Counted from the first letter of the stretch, positions 27,454 to 39,828 are shown. The stretch: 64,000 nucleotides of DNA from Caballeronia jiangsuensis (GCA_000648925.1 JFHF01000001.1:434001-498000), one strand, 5' to 3'. The notes: generated by a model not told the origin, from the sequence alone. Numbers and translations are program-made.

Positions 27454-28196
27454 TTCGAGTCTGCGACGAAAAGTTTCCGGTACATGTGCCGGGCCGCTGG
27501 AAGACATGACTTCAGTTCTTCGATCATGTTGCGCGCGACGATGCGCTTCGTGTGCGCGAACGCCTGCGGCGAATAGCCGGCGAGCCGCTGTGCCCAGTGC
27601 AGCGCGGTGGACGTCAGATCCTGGTCGCGCACTGCCGAATTGATGAGGTTGTACTGCATTGCGGTAATCGCGCCGACTTCCCGGCAGCCGTAGATCATCT
27701 CGGTGGCCACGCCGTACGAGGCAAAGTGTCTAAGAATAGTCGCGCCTACCGCACACCCCGAGCCGTGCGTGAGTTCCGGTTCGCCGAATCGCGCGCCGTA
27801 TGCGGCGACTCGAACGTCGCAGAGCAGAGCAAGCTGCAGGCCTTGCCCTTTAACCTCGCCTTGAGCGGCCGCGACGATGGGTTTCGGACAATTCAGCAGT
27901 GCAAGGAAGAGCGTGATGATGCTGTCCAACCAGGCGTCAACATCGGCTTCGCAGCGGATCCTGCGGACATCGCGGATGTCTCCGCCGCCGCAGAACGACG
28001 CTCCGTCGGGACCTGAAAGGATCAGTGACGATACGGCGGAATCGCGGCTCGCTACCTCGATTGCGCGGACGGTTCTCAGGCGTGCATCGATATCCAGGAA
28101 GTTGGCGGCGGTGGAGCCATCGAGCGTCAATTGAACGACCTTCGAAGAAGGATGTTCGACGTGAACGAGATTCTCGGTGAAGCTGATTGTTTCCAC
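27450..28196 (-). CDS. Second CarB-like crotonase
   Basis: 248 aa enoyl-CoA hydratase/isomerase superfamily protein. Start is GTG at 28196 with GGAGGAG upstream. Oxyanion-hole segment SFCGGGDI (67-74) and EPELTHGSGCAVGATILRH (139-157) mirror the FSAGGDF and MPELRHGIGC segments of CarB, with Glu141 at the place of the CarB catalytic Glu. The rest has diverged, including Gln119 where CarB has Met. So it is a paralogue of carboxymethylproline synthase, not a fatty-acid enzyme, and may act on another CoA ester, hydrolyse the CarB thioester or make a substituted precursor. Lies 179 bases after carC; the next gene overlaps it by four bases. Confidence 0.85.
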   Translation of the reverse strand: METISFTENLVHVEHPSSKVVQLTLDGSTAANFLDIDARLRTVRAIEVASRDSAVSSLILSGPDGASFCGGGDIRDVRRIRCEADVDAWLDSIITLFLALLNCPKPIVAAAQGEVKGQGLQLALLCDVRVAAYGARFGEPELTHGSGCAVGATILRHFASYGVATEMIYGCREVGAITAMQYNLINSAVRDQDLTSTALHWAQRLAGYSPQAFAHTKRIVARNMIEELKSCLPAARHMYRKLFVADSK

Positions 28197-28301
28197 AGTC
28201 TCCTCCAGACTGACGAGTCTCCGCGTGAACGTAGCCTATCAGGCAACATGCACCGGATTGTCGAATGCAAGGCGAAAATATACTTCGGATGACAAAATAA
28301 T

Positions 28302-28333
28302 GCAGCGTTACATCCGAACTGGATGAACGCTGC
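28302..28333 (-). terminator. Hairpin in the carC - crotonase gap
   Basis: Stem GCAGCGTT/AACGCTGC plus CATCC/GGATG across one bulged base, 5-base loop. On the minus strand it is followed by ATTATTTTG, a weak T-run. It may be a leaky terminator or a processing site that lowers expression of the downstream genes relative to carABC. Confidence 0.5.
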
Positions 28334-28375
28334 TGGTGGTGATTGAATGCTGAACGCGTCAGACCGGACAGACCC

Positions 28376-30527
<2,152 letters not shown>

Positions 30528-30528
<1 letters not shown>

Positions 30529-31301
30529 CAGGCACCCACGCTCACGTCGCTTTCACCGAGCACGCGCGCGAAATGTGCGTGCGGGCTGCGCGCCGCGAAG
30601 GCGGCCTTATGAACGCGTTTGGATGCAGCGGCGGACTGCAGCAGCACGTCGCGCATGCTTTGCACGATGGTCTGCTTGGTCGCTCGATAGGGCACCTGCG
30701 GATAGGCTGCCAACTCTTCTGCCCGGGCGATGGCGTCGCGCAGCAATTGTTCCGGTGTCGATAACCGATTGACGATGCCATATGTTATGGCTTTTTCCAC
30801 ATCGATTGATTCGCAAGCGAGCACGATTTCCTGCATAGCCACGTAGCCGATGGCGTGCCGCAGGATCGCCGCGCCCACCGAACAGCCGATACCGTGCCGC
30901 AACTCCGGCATGCGGAACTCCGCCGACGTGGCGGCTTGCCGCCAGTCGAACATCAACGCGAACTGAAATCCCATGCCGATGGCGTAACCATCGATAGCCG
31001 CGACGGTGGGTTTGTCGACGAGCAGCACACTCGAATACAGGTCGGTGATTCTGTCGATCCAGCGATCGACTTCGACGCCGCCCTTCATCAGTTTGACCTC
31101 GTTGAAGTCACCGCCTGCACTGAAGGAGCGATCCGGACCGCCCGTCACGACGACAGCACTGACAGACGGGTCCGTATTTGCTCGCGCGAGCGCACTTTTG
31201 ATGCTGTTTTCGAGTTCCGCACTGAAGGGATTCATTCGGCTTGCGTGATTCAGCGTCACGACGCGGACTGCTCGTACGTCGGTTTCTACGACCAGCGACA
31301 T
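30528..31301 (-). CDS. carB: Carboxymethylproline synthase CarB
   Basis: 257 aa crotonase-fold enzyme, start ATG 31301 with GGAGAAGG upstream. CarB condenses malonyl-CoA (decarboxylated to its enolate) with pyrroline-5-carboxylate to give (2S,5S)-carboxymethylproline. Matching features: RSFSAGGDFNEVK (oxyanion Gly64), GYAIGMGFQFALMFD (Met110) and MPELRHGIGCSVGAAIL with Glu133, corresponding to Gly62, Met108 and Glu131 of the Pectobacterium protein. The C-terminal ASKRVHKAAFAARSP block is also CarB-like. 24 bases after carA, overlapping the OAT gene by one base. Confidence 0.93.
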
Positions 31302-31325
31302 CGACCTTCTCCTGTTGAAATGCCG

Positions 31326-32828
31326 TTAATGCGTGTGCGAATCTGCGTTGGGCAGCGATTCTTCGCCGGACAGATAGGCCCGGTACTTTCGATAGGTGTA
31401 TTTCGTCTTTGCGGCGTAGTCGGTGGTGTCGACGCCGATGTGAGCCGCGAAGATGCTGTTTACCGAAGACCCTTCGTGGATTCCGATCTTGCGTCGCCAG
31501 ACGATCTCGTCAGGAAGCAGCGCGTTCTCGGCGGCGCATTCGCGCAGCATGACCTTGACTTCGTCGTCCGAGACCTTCATTTCCGGCGCGAGATTGAGTG
31601 CGAATGTCATGAGACGCGTCGTCCAGAACGGGTGGTGCACCTCGAGCCCGTATCGATTGGCCCCGAATTGGGAAAACTCGCCCGTCCAGCGGGTCCGATA
31701 GATCTGCCGCCATAGTTCGGCGTTCGCGTCATTGGGCGCGCTTCCGGCCTTGAGTACGCCGCCGAACAGCAGATCGGAACCGTAGCCTGTGACGACTTGG
31801 CCGCCCGTGCTTTCCAGCGACCGGTACAGGCACAGGAGACTGGCCTGGATCTCGGCCGATAAGCCGTCGAATATCTCGTTGTAGTAGATGGCTTCGTGGG
31901 CGCCCTGGAGAATTGCATCGTCTCCAAAGGTCAACTCGCGATGCGTGGTGCCGACGTGACGCGCGACCGTCTGTGCGAACGGAAATTCGTTGCTCGTTCC
32001 GCTTCCGATCGCGAACGTGCTGATATCCGGTCGATGGCGTGCGGCGATGGCCGTGACCATGCTCGAGTCAAGACCGCCCGAGAGGGGAATCGAAACCGGC
32101 CCGCTGGCACTCGTCACTTGCCGTACCGAACCGGAAAGCAGTGAATAGGTCAGTTGTCGCGCGTGTTCGCGTCTGATGCGCTGAGGTGTCGCGAGCCTTA
32201 GCGTCAGATATTGGCGTGCGTTGATCATCGAATGACCACGTCCGTCGAAACCGAATGAGCAGACGGACCCTGCGCGGATGCGCTCCGCGTTGCGAATTGG
32301 CAGAAAGGTATCCCCCCGGTCGTCGTGCGCAATGACCTCATTCTCGGGCAGGAAGTCGAATTCGCCAGGCCCGCATAGACCGACATTCTTGAGTTCGGAC
32401 GTCACCCACAAGGCGCGGCCGCGCACGACATGAACGGGTTGCAGGCCGAGTGCGTCCGTGGCGACTGTCAGTTTGCCCCGAGGCCCGAAAGTCAGAAGGG
32501 TAAAGGGGCCTTCAACCAGCGAAAGAATGGCGTCGCCGTAGGCTTCGAGAAGGATTACAAGCAACTGAACTACGTTCGCCGACAGCGCTTCGGCCGTCAC
32601 CAGGTTCGCAAGCGAGCGCAATTCATCCGCGTTGGTGGGTCGGCCGATAAGTATGTGCGTCTGATTGTTTTCGACATGCATAATCTCCGATAGATGAGTG
32701 CCGCTCCATTTTTTAAACCAGAATTGCCAGCCTGAAATCTCGAGTAAATCTCCTTGTCGGCGTAAATCCGCGAGAGAAGCTGTAAGCGGCCGGGCCGCAT
32801 TTGGAGTGGCGACAAATGAGAACGTCAT
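31326..32828 (-). CDS. carA: Carbapenam synthetase CarA (beta-lactam synthetase)
   Basis: 500 aa asparagine-synthetase-B relative that adenylates carboxymethylproline and closes the beta-lactam ring. The N-terminal domain has the glutaminase fold but no Cys at position 2, as in CarA and clavulanate BLS. The synthetase domain has the pyrophosphate loop SGGLDSS (250-256), YYNEIFDGLSAEIQ (315-328), TGYGSD (347-352), RTRWTGEF (378-385) and VWRRKIGIHEGSS (443-455). Tyr349, Glu384 and Lys447 align with the catalytic Tyr345, Glu380 and Lys443 of Pectobacterium CarA. No clear ribosome-binding site precedes the ATG. First gene of the locus. Confidence 0.94.
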   Translation of the reverse strand: MTFSFVATPNAARPLTASLADLRRQGDLLEISGWQFWFKKWSGTHLSEIMHVENNQTHILIGRPTNADELRSLANLVTAEALSANVVQLLVILLEAYGDAILSLVEGPFTLLTFGPRGKLTVATDALGLQPVHVVRGRALWVTSELKNVGLCGPGEFDFLPENEVIAHDDRGDTFLPIRNAERIRAGSVCSFGFDGRGHSMINARQYLTLRLATPQRIRREHARQLTYSLLSGSVRQVTSASGPVSIPLSGGLDSSMVTAIAARHRPDISTFAIGSGTSNEFPFAQTVARHVGTTHRELTFGDDAILQGAHEAIYYNEIFDGLSAEIQASLLCLYRSLESTGGQVVTGYGSDLLFGGVLKAGSAPNDANAELWRQIYRTRWTGEFSQFGANRYGLEVHHPFWTTRLMTFALNLAPEMKVSDDEVKVMLRECAAENALLPDEIVWRRKIGIHEGSSVNSIFAAHIGVDTTDYAAKTKYTYRKYRAYLSGEESLPNADSHTH

Positions 32829-33713
32829 GGTATTAGTTAGTTGAGCGCTTGCGCGCGGAACAAGTCTTTATGGAAGCTCGGTGATGACCGTTGACGGGAG
32901 AATGACTTGAGCATTACTCAGCGTCATTCGCCTGTCGAACAGAATCGGCTGCGAATTTGAAGCGACAAATCTGCCAGCGAGCCTACCTAGAGACTAGTAA
33001 CTCAGTCGAAGGCGATGACGCCAGTGTCGTGACGTAGTGCACGCTCGAATCGAGAGGGTTGCCCGATTGTTCTATAGGCTAAGCCGCCTTGGCGGGAAAG
33101 CATTGGAAAATAATTTTTTGCGTTCTTCTAATTGCCCGTGTGCCACACGGGTATTGCCGACGGATCAGCATGGACTGTCTCATTTTTGTCTCTCTTAAAC
33201 GCTCTAATAAGGCTTTTTTGATGGCATGTCGACGAAGGTTTTCACATCGCATGCGTTTGGTGCAGTCAATTAAAACATGGTTCAACATGCTGCATAGTAG
33301 TTTTCGCTTGCAAAAATTTGTATTTACACGAAAGTCGAGAAAATTTCCGCTAACTTGATTAATTCCGAGATGGATATGTTGCCAAAAAGCTTGTTTCTAA
33401 CCAGCACTGCTTAATCGCATTTGATCGATATTTAGCGTGAACGATAATAAGAAAATGAATCGAGAGTTGATGAATATTTGATTCAGAAGAGTTAGCTGCT
33501 CGTTCCCTCGCGGTACGCCGATTGCTCCGCTTGCCCACACCAGAAGGGTTTTCCCGACCGGTTCCGGCCGTTTGCGCGTCGCAACATCGAAACCTGTGCC
33601 GATGCCTTGACACGATCACGCGCAGCGCCGATCATTCGATCAAACAGAGAGCAATTGTTCATTCGCAGAGCGTTCGCTCACGCGAGTGACGATTCGAAGA
33701 ATCGGAGACATCG
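32829..33713. other. AT-rich control region upstream of carA
   Basis: 885 bases between divergent carA and smoS. AT content rises sharply (19 of 60 bases are G/C at 33301-33360). It contains the dyad at 32900-32929 and a possible minus-strand promoter (TTTCCC, 17-base spacer, TATAGA near 33070). Two open frames (33089-33358 plus, 33359-33619 minus) have unlikely composition and no family resemblance. No regulator gene is present. Confidence 0.6.
32900..32929. promoter_or_regulatory. Interrupted dyad upstream of carA
   Basis: GAATGAC-T-TGAG-CATTA-CTCA-GC-GTCATTC: 11 paired bases per arm with a 5-base centre, 72-101 bases before the carA ATG. Could be an operator or, if transcribed, a leader hairpin. 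Confidence 0.55.
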
Positions 33714-34487
33714 GTGAGACTGAAAGACAAGGTCGCGATCATCACAGGTGCGGCGAGCGGCATCGGCGAGGCGGTCGCGCGGCGCTATCTGGAGGAAGGG
33801 GCGCAGGTCGTCGTCGTCGACGTGAAAGACGAGCACGACATGGCCCAGCGCTTCGCGGATGTCTCCGCGCGCGTGCTCGCGCTCAAGGCCGACGTCACAC
33901 AGCGCGAAGACATCGAACGCATCGTGGCGCGCAGCGTCGAGCGTTTCGGCGGTATCGACATTCTCTTCAACAACGCGGCGCTCTTCGACATGCGCCCGAT
34001 GCTGGATGAATCCTGGGACGTCTACGACCGCCTCTTCGCGGTCAACGTCAAGGGCATGTTCTTTCTGATGCAGGCGGTCGCGAAACGCATGGTCGAGCAG
34101 GGCCGCGGCGGCAAGATCATCAATATGTCGTCGCAGGCGGGACGGCGCGGCGAAGCGCTCGTGTCGCATTACTGCGCGACCAAGGCGGCGGTGATCAGCT
34201 ATACGCAATCGGCGGCGCTCGCGCTCGCGAAAGAACGCATCAACGTGAACGGCATCGCGCCCGGCGTCGTCGATACCCCGATGTGGAAGGAAGTCGATGC
34301 GCTCTTCGCGCGCTACGAGAACCGTCCGCTCGGCGAGAAGAAGCGGCTCGTCGGCGAGGAAGTGCCGCTCGGGCGCATGGGCGCGCCCGCGGACCTGACA
34401 GGCGCGGCGCTCTTTCTGGCGTCAGCGGATTCGGATTACATCACCGCGCAGACGATCAACGTCGACGGCGGCAACTGGATGAGTTGA
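33714..34487 (+). CDS. smoS: SmoS-type sorbitol dehydrogenase (short-chain)
   Basis: 257 aa SDR. I use the GTG at 33714, preceded by CGGAGA. The nucleotide motif TGAASGIG (11-18), NNAALFDM, the catalytic SSQAGRRGEALVSHYCATK (Ser, Tyr, Lys) and the end TINVDGGNWMS match the Rhodobacter sorbitol dehydrogenase SmoS. It converts D-glucitol to D-fructose (also galactitol/L-iditol) with NAD. It precedes the SmoEFGK uptake genes on the same strand, 211 bases upstream. Confidence 0.88.
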   Translation: MRLKDKVAIITGAASGIGEAVARRYLEEGAQVVVVDVKDEHDMAQRFADVSARVLALKADVTQREDIERIVARSVERFGGIDILFNNAALFDMRPMLDESWDVYDRLFAVNVKGMFFLMQAVAKRMVEQGRGGKIINMSSQAGRRGEALVSHYCATKAAVISYTQSAALALAKERINVNGIAPGVVDTPMWKEVDALFARYENRPLGEKKRLVGEEVPLGRMGAPADLTGAALFLASADSDYITAQTINVDGGNWMS

Positions 34488-34698
34488 CGCGGCTTGAAGC
34501 GCGGAAAGCACCGTCTATAGTGAAACGGCGTCAAGTCGAAGGCGTCAGGGCAACGAAGGCAGGCGCGGCAACGAATAACCCGGCAACACGCGATCCCCGA
34601 TCGCGCACCCTCGAAAGCAGGCAGCGGCATCCACGGCGTTTGCGGTCATGCATCGACTGTCCGCTGTGCCCGTGCAAACAAAAAGGAGACGAACCCAT

Positions 34699-36066
34699 AT
34701 GAAACGCACTCAACGCATCGTTCGAGCACAACCGCGCGCGCGTCGCGCCCCGTTCGTGACCGGGGCGCTCACGGCCGCGCTGGCCGCGGCCGCGCTCGTG
34801 CCGCTGTCGGCGCATGCCGCGACGACCATCACCATTGCGACGTTGAACAACCCGGACATGATCGAGCTGAAGAAGCTCGCGCCGGCCTTCGAGAAGGCCA
34901 ATCCGGACATCCAGCTCAAATGGGTGATTCTCGAAGAAAACGTGCTGCGCCAGCGCGCGACGACCGACATCACCACCAACAGCGGCCAGTTCGACGTCAT
35001 CACCATCGGCACGTACGAGGCACCTCAATGGGGCAAGCGCGGCTGGCTCTCGCCGATGACCGGCCTGCCCGCCAACTACGATCTCGACGATGTCGTGAAG
35101 ACCGCGCGCGACGGCCTCTCGTCCGGCGGCGTGCTCTACGCGCTGCCGTTCTACGTCGAAAGCTCGATGACGTACTACCGCAAGGACCTGTTCCAGGCGG
35201 CCGGCCTGAAGATGCCCGACCAGCCGACCTACGACCAGATCAAGCAGTTCGCCGACAAGCTCACCGACAAGTCCAAAGGCCAGTACGGCATCTGCCTGCG
35301 CGGCAAGGCGGGCTGGGGCGAGAACATGGCGTTCGTATCGACGGTCGTGAACACCTTCGGCGGCGAATGGTTCAACGAGAAGTGGCAGGCGCAACTCGAC
35401 ACGCCCGAGTGGAAGAAGGCCGTCGGTTTCTACGCGGATCTGCTGAAGAACGACGGCCCGCCGGGAGCGAGCTCGAACGGCTTCAACGAAAATCTCACGC
35501 TGATGTCCTCGGGCAAGTGCGCGATGTGGATCGACGCAACGGTCGCAGCAGGCATGCTCTACAACAAGTCGCAGTCGCAGGTGTCGGACAAGATCGGCTT
35601 CGCGGCCGCGCCGATCGCCGTCACGCCGAAGGGCTCGCACTGGCTGTGGTCGTGGTCGCTCGCGATCCCGAAGACATCGAAGCAGCAGGATGCCGCGAAG
35701 AAATTCGCCGCGTGGGCGACGTCGAAGGAATACATCGAGATGGTCGGCAAGGACGAGGGCTGGGCGTCGGTGCCGCCGGGCACGCGCAAATCGACTTACG
35801 CGCGCCCCGAGTACAAGCAGGCCGCGCCGTTCGGCGACTTCGTGCTGAAGGCGATCGAAACCGCGGACCCGAACGACGCGACGCTGCACAAGGTGCCGTA
35901 TAGCGGCATCCAGTTCGTCGGCATTCCGGAGTTCCAGTCGTTCGGCACGGTGGTCGGTCAGTCGATCGCGGGTGTCGTCGCGGGTCAGACGAGCGTCGAC
36001 AACGCGTTGAAGGCCGCGAATGCCGCCGCCGATCGCGCCGTGAAGCAGGCGGGCTATCAGAAGTAA
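34699..36066 (+). CDS. smoE: Polyol ABC transporter, periplasmic binding protein SmoE
   Basis: 455 aa extracellular solute-binding protein of family 1. Start ATG 34699 with AAAAGGAG. A long signal sequence (about 40 residues, ending SAHA) precedes a mature protein with TIATLNNPDMIELKKLAPAF and SMTYYRKDLFQAAGLKMPDQ. Similar to sorbitol/mannitol receptors SmoE/MtlE. Delivers the polyol to SmoFG. Followed by a hairpin that may protect its mRNA and give excess receptor over permeases. Confidence 0.88.
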   Translation: MKRTQRIVRAQPRARRAPFVTGALTAALAAAALVPLSAHAATTITIATLNNPDMIELKKLAPAFEKANPDIQLKWVILEENVLRQRATTDITTNSGQFDVITIGTYEAPQWGKRGWLSPMTGLPANYDLDDVVKTARDGLSSGGVLYALPFYVESSMTYYRKDLFQAAGLKMPDQPTYDQIKQFADKLTDKSKGQYGICLRGKAGWGENMAFVSTVVNTFGGEWFNEKWQAQLDTPEWKKAVGFYADLLKNDGPPGASSNGFNENLTLMSSGKCAMWIDATVAAGMLYNKSQSQVSDKIGFAAAPIAVTPKGSHWLWSWSLAIPKTSKQQDAAKKFAAWATSKEYIEMVGKDEGWASVPPGTRKSTYARPEYKQAAPFGDFVLKAIETADPNDATLHKVPYSGIQFVGIPEFQSFGTVVGQSIAGVVAGQTSVDNALKAANAAADRAVKQAGYQK

Positions 36067-36081
36067 ATCTTCCGCAGCACA

Positions 36082-36107
36082 CGGGCCGCGTCGCCTGATG
36101 CGGCCCG
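36082..36107 (+). other. Intercistronic hairpin smoE-smoF
   Basis: Stem CGGGCCGC/GCGGCCCG, 8 bp, with a 10-base loop and no T-run, 15 bases after the smoE stop. Such hairpins commonly stabilise the binding-protein message in ABC operons. Confidence 0.7.
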
Positions 36108-36134
36108 CCAGCATCATCATCGAGAGGTGAAACG

Positions 36135-37073
36135 ATGAGTCAACTGAATCCCCCCATCACCGATCATCATCTGGAGGAGTCCGCCGCCGAACGCGACAAG
36201 CGGCGTGCGAAGTCGGTGCGATGGCTGATTTCGCCATCGACCGGACTGCTCTTTCTGTGGATGGCCATTCCGCTCGCGATGACGATCTGGTTTTCGTTCT
36301 CGCGCTATAACCTGCTGAACCCCGATGTCAAAGGCTTCGCGGGCTTCGACAATTTCGAGTTTCTCATTACCGATCCGGCGTTCGGCCCGTCCATCGGCCA
36401 TACGCTGACGCTGATCATTTCGGTGCTCGTCATCACGGTCGTGGGCGGCGTGCTGCTCGCCGTGCTGTTCGATCGCAAGTTCATCGGTCAGGGCATCGCG
36501 CGTCTGCTCGTGATCGCGCCGTTCTTCGTGATGCCGACGGTCTCCGCGCTCATCTGGAAGAACATGATCCTGCATCCGGTGTACGGCCTCATCGCCAGCC
36601 TGATGCGCTCGATGGGCATGCAGCCGATCGACTGGTTCGCCGAATATCCACTGTTCGCGGTGATCGTGATCGTCGCGTGGCAATGGCTGCCGTTCGCGTT
36701 CCTGATTCTCTTCACGGCGATCCAGTCGCTCGATCAGGAACAGAAGGAAGCGGCGCGCATCGACGGGGCGGGTCCGTTCGCGATGTTCTTCTTCATCACG
36801 CTGCCGCATCTGAAGCGCGCGGTCGCCGTGGTCGTGATGATGGAAACCATCTTCCTGCTGTCGATCTTCGCGGAAATCTACACGACGACGGGCGGCGGCC
36901 CCGGCACCGCGACGACCAACCTGTCGTACCTGATCTACGCGCTCGGCCTGCAGCAGTTCGACGTCGGTCTCGCATCGGCGGGCGGCATTCTCGCGGTGAT
37001 TCTCGCCAATATCGTCGCGTTCTTCCTCGTGAGAATGCTCGCGAAGAACCTCAAAGGGGAGTACGAGTCATGA
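36135..37073 (+). CDS. smoF: Polyol ABC transporter permease SmoF
   Basis: 312 aa MalF-type permease with six main transmembrane helices (first LLFLWMAIPLAMTIWFSFSRY). The EAA loop is EQKEAARIDGAGPFAMFFFI. Its stop overlaps the smoG start by ATGA. Forms the inner-membrane channel with SmoG. Confidence 0.92.
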   Translation: MSQLNPPITDHHLEESAAERDKRRAKSVRWLISPSTGLLFLWMAIPLAMTIWFSFSRYNLLNPDVKGFAGFDNFEFLITDPAFGPSIGHTLTLIISVLVITVVGGVLLAVLFDRKFIGQGIARLLVIAPFFVMPTVSALIWKNMILHPVYGLIASLMRSMGMQPIDWFAEYPLFAVIVIVAWQWLPFAFLILFTAIQSLDQEQKEAARIDGAGPFAMFFFITLPHLKRAVAVVVMMETIFLLSIFAEIYTTTGGGPGTATTNLSYLIYALGLQQFDVGLASAGGILAVILANIVAFFLVRMLAKNLKGEYES

Positions 37074-37921
37074 GCACTCAAACCGTTACGGGAGCGCCGC
37101 GGACCACCGCGCTCGGCCACGCGAAGAACATCGTGCCCGGCATCGTCGCGTGGCTCTTTTCGATCCTGCTGTTCTTCCCGATCTTCTGGATGACGATCAC
37201 CGCGTTCAAGACCGAGCAGCAGGCGTATTCGTCGTCGCTGTTCTTCACGCCGACGCTGGATAGCTTCCGCGAAGTGTTCGCGCGCAGCAATTACTTCGGC
37301 TTCGCGTGGAACTCGGTGCTGATCTCCGTGGGCGTCACGCTGCTTTGTCTGATCCTCGCCGTGCCGTGCGCCTACGCGATGGCGTTTTTCCCGACCAAGA
37401 AAACGCAGTCGGTGCTCCTGTGGATGCTGTCCACGAAGATGATGCCGTCGGTCGGCGTGCTCGTGCCGATCTATCTCCTGTGGAAGAACACGGGCCTGCT
37501 CGATACCGTGTCCGGGCTCATCATCGTGTACACGCTGATCAACCTGCCCATTGCCGTATGGATGGCCTACACGTACTTCAACGAAGTGCCGAAGGACATT
37601 CTCGAAGCCGGCCGCATCGACGGCGCGACGACGTGGCAGGAGATCGTCTATCTGCTGATGCCGATGGCGCTGCCCGGTCTCGCATCGACGGGTCTCTTGC
37701 TCATCATCCTGTCGTGGAACGAGGCGTTCTGGAGCATCAACCTGTCGAGTTCGAACGCGGCGCCGCTGACGGTGTTCATCGCGTCGTATTCGAGTCCGGA
37801 GGGTCTCTTCTGGGCGAAGCTCTCGGCGGCTTCGCTGCTCGCGGTCGCGCCGATTCTGATCGTCGGCTGGGTCTCGCAGAAGCAACTGGTGCGCGGCCTC
37901 ACGTTTGGCGCGGTGAAGTGA
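37070..37921 (+). CDS. smoG: Polyol ABC transporter permease SmoG
   Basis: 283 aa MalG-type permease; start ATG 37070 inside the smoF stop overlap. Six predicted transmembrane helices and the EAA loop VPKDILEAGRIDGATTWQEI. C-terminus QKQLVRGLTFGAVK is typical of the family. Partner of SmoF. The HAD gene starts 10 bases downstream. Confidence 0.92.
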   Translation: MSTQTVTGAPRTTALGHAKNIVPGIVAWLFSILLFFPIFWMTITAFKTEQQAYSSSLFFTPTLDSFREVFARSNYFGFAWNSVLISVGVTLLCLILAVPCAYAMAFFPTKKTQSVLLWMLSTKMMPSVGVLVPIYLLWKNTGLLDTVSGLIIVYTLINLPIAVWMAYTYFNEVPKDILEAGRIDGATTWQEIVYLLMPMALPGLASTGLLLIILSWNEAFWSINLSSSNAAPLTVFIASYSSPEGLFWAKLSAASLLAVAPILIVGWVSQKQLVRGLTFGAVK

Positions 37922-37931
37922 GGATGCGAGC

Positions 37932-38645
37932 GTGAACCTCACTCCATCCCACGAAGCCAATCTCGAAGACCGCCTGCTGATCTGCGATTGCGACGGCGTG
38001 CTGATCGACAGCGAAGCGGTGGCGGCGCGCATGCTCGTCACCGAGCTGGAGGCGCTGTGGCCGGGCGTCGATGTCGAGCCGGTCGTGATGCCGCTGCTCG
38101 GCCTGCGCATCGAGGCGGTGCTCGCGAGCGCGGCCGACACGGTGAACCGCACGCTGACGCACGATCAGGTGGTCGCGATCCGGCGCGCTGTCGAAGTGGC
38201 CGCGATCGAGGCGCCGACGGTGCCGGGCATCGCCGAGGCGCTCGCGGCCGTGCCGTTCACGAAGGCGTGCGCGAGCAACAGCTTTTCGACCTATGTCGAT
38301 GCCGTGCTGAAACGCACGGGCCTTCTGCGCTTCTTCGGCGAGCGGCGTTTTTGCGCGGACATGGTCGCGAATCCGAAGCCCGCGCCCGACGTTTATCTTG
38401 CTGCGGCGCGCGCGATGCGCATCGATCCGCTGCGTTGCCTCGTCGTCGAGGACAGCGTGACCGGCGTGACGGCGGCGAAGGCGGCGGGCATGCCGGTGCT
38501 CGGCTTCATCGGCGGCGGCCACGCGACCGAAGGACAGATCGGCGCGCTCGAAAGAGCGGGCGCGCACAAGGTATTCGACGACATGACGCGCTTGCCTGCG
38601 CTCGTCGATCAATGGCTGCAGAACGCGACGTTCGAAATCAGATAG
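37932..38645 (+). CDS. HAD-superfamily phosphatase of the polyol operon
   Basis: 237 aa, start GTG 37932. Motif I LLICDCDGVLIDSE (nucleophile Asp in DCDG), motif II Ser/Thr in CASNSF, motif III Lys in NPKPAPDVY and motif IV VVEDS are all present: a functional beta-phosphoglucomutase/phosphoglycolate-phosphatase-like enzyme. In the operon between smoG and smoK it probably dephosphorylates a sugar- or polyol-phosphate; substrate unknown. Confidence 0.85.
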   Translation: MNLTPSHEANLEDRLLICDCDGVLIDSEAVAARMLVTELEALWPGVDVEPVVMPLLGLRIEAVLASAADTVNRTLTHDQVVAIRRAVEVAAIEAPTVPGIAEALAAVPFTKACASNSFSTYVDAVLKRTGLLRFFGERRFCADMVANPKPAPDVYLAAARAMRIDPLRCLVVEDSVTGVTAAKAAGMPVLGFIGGGHATEGQIGALERAGAHKVFDDMTRLPALVDQWLQNATFEIR

Positions 38646-38691
38646 CGACACGCGCCCGGCGCATCGCTAATGAAGACTGGAGACACACACC

Positions 38692-39828
<1,137 letters not shown>

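Noticed and set aside
31326..32828. Housekeeping asparagine synthetase AsnB
   Set aside because: It lacks the N-terminal catalytic Cys and has the CarA Tyr/Glu/Lys residues.
32934..32945. CTGT-CGA-ACAG as a lux box upstream of carA
   Set aside because: The half-sites are only three bases apart, whereas LuxR-type boxes need about 18-20 bp overall.
33089..33619. Two open frames in the carA-smoS gap (plus strand 33089-33358, minus strand 33359-33619) as genes
   Set aside because: Composition is unlike real proteins, they have no family resemblance and no convincing ribosome-binding sites; the DNA is simply AT-rich.
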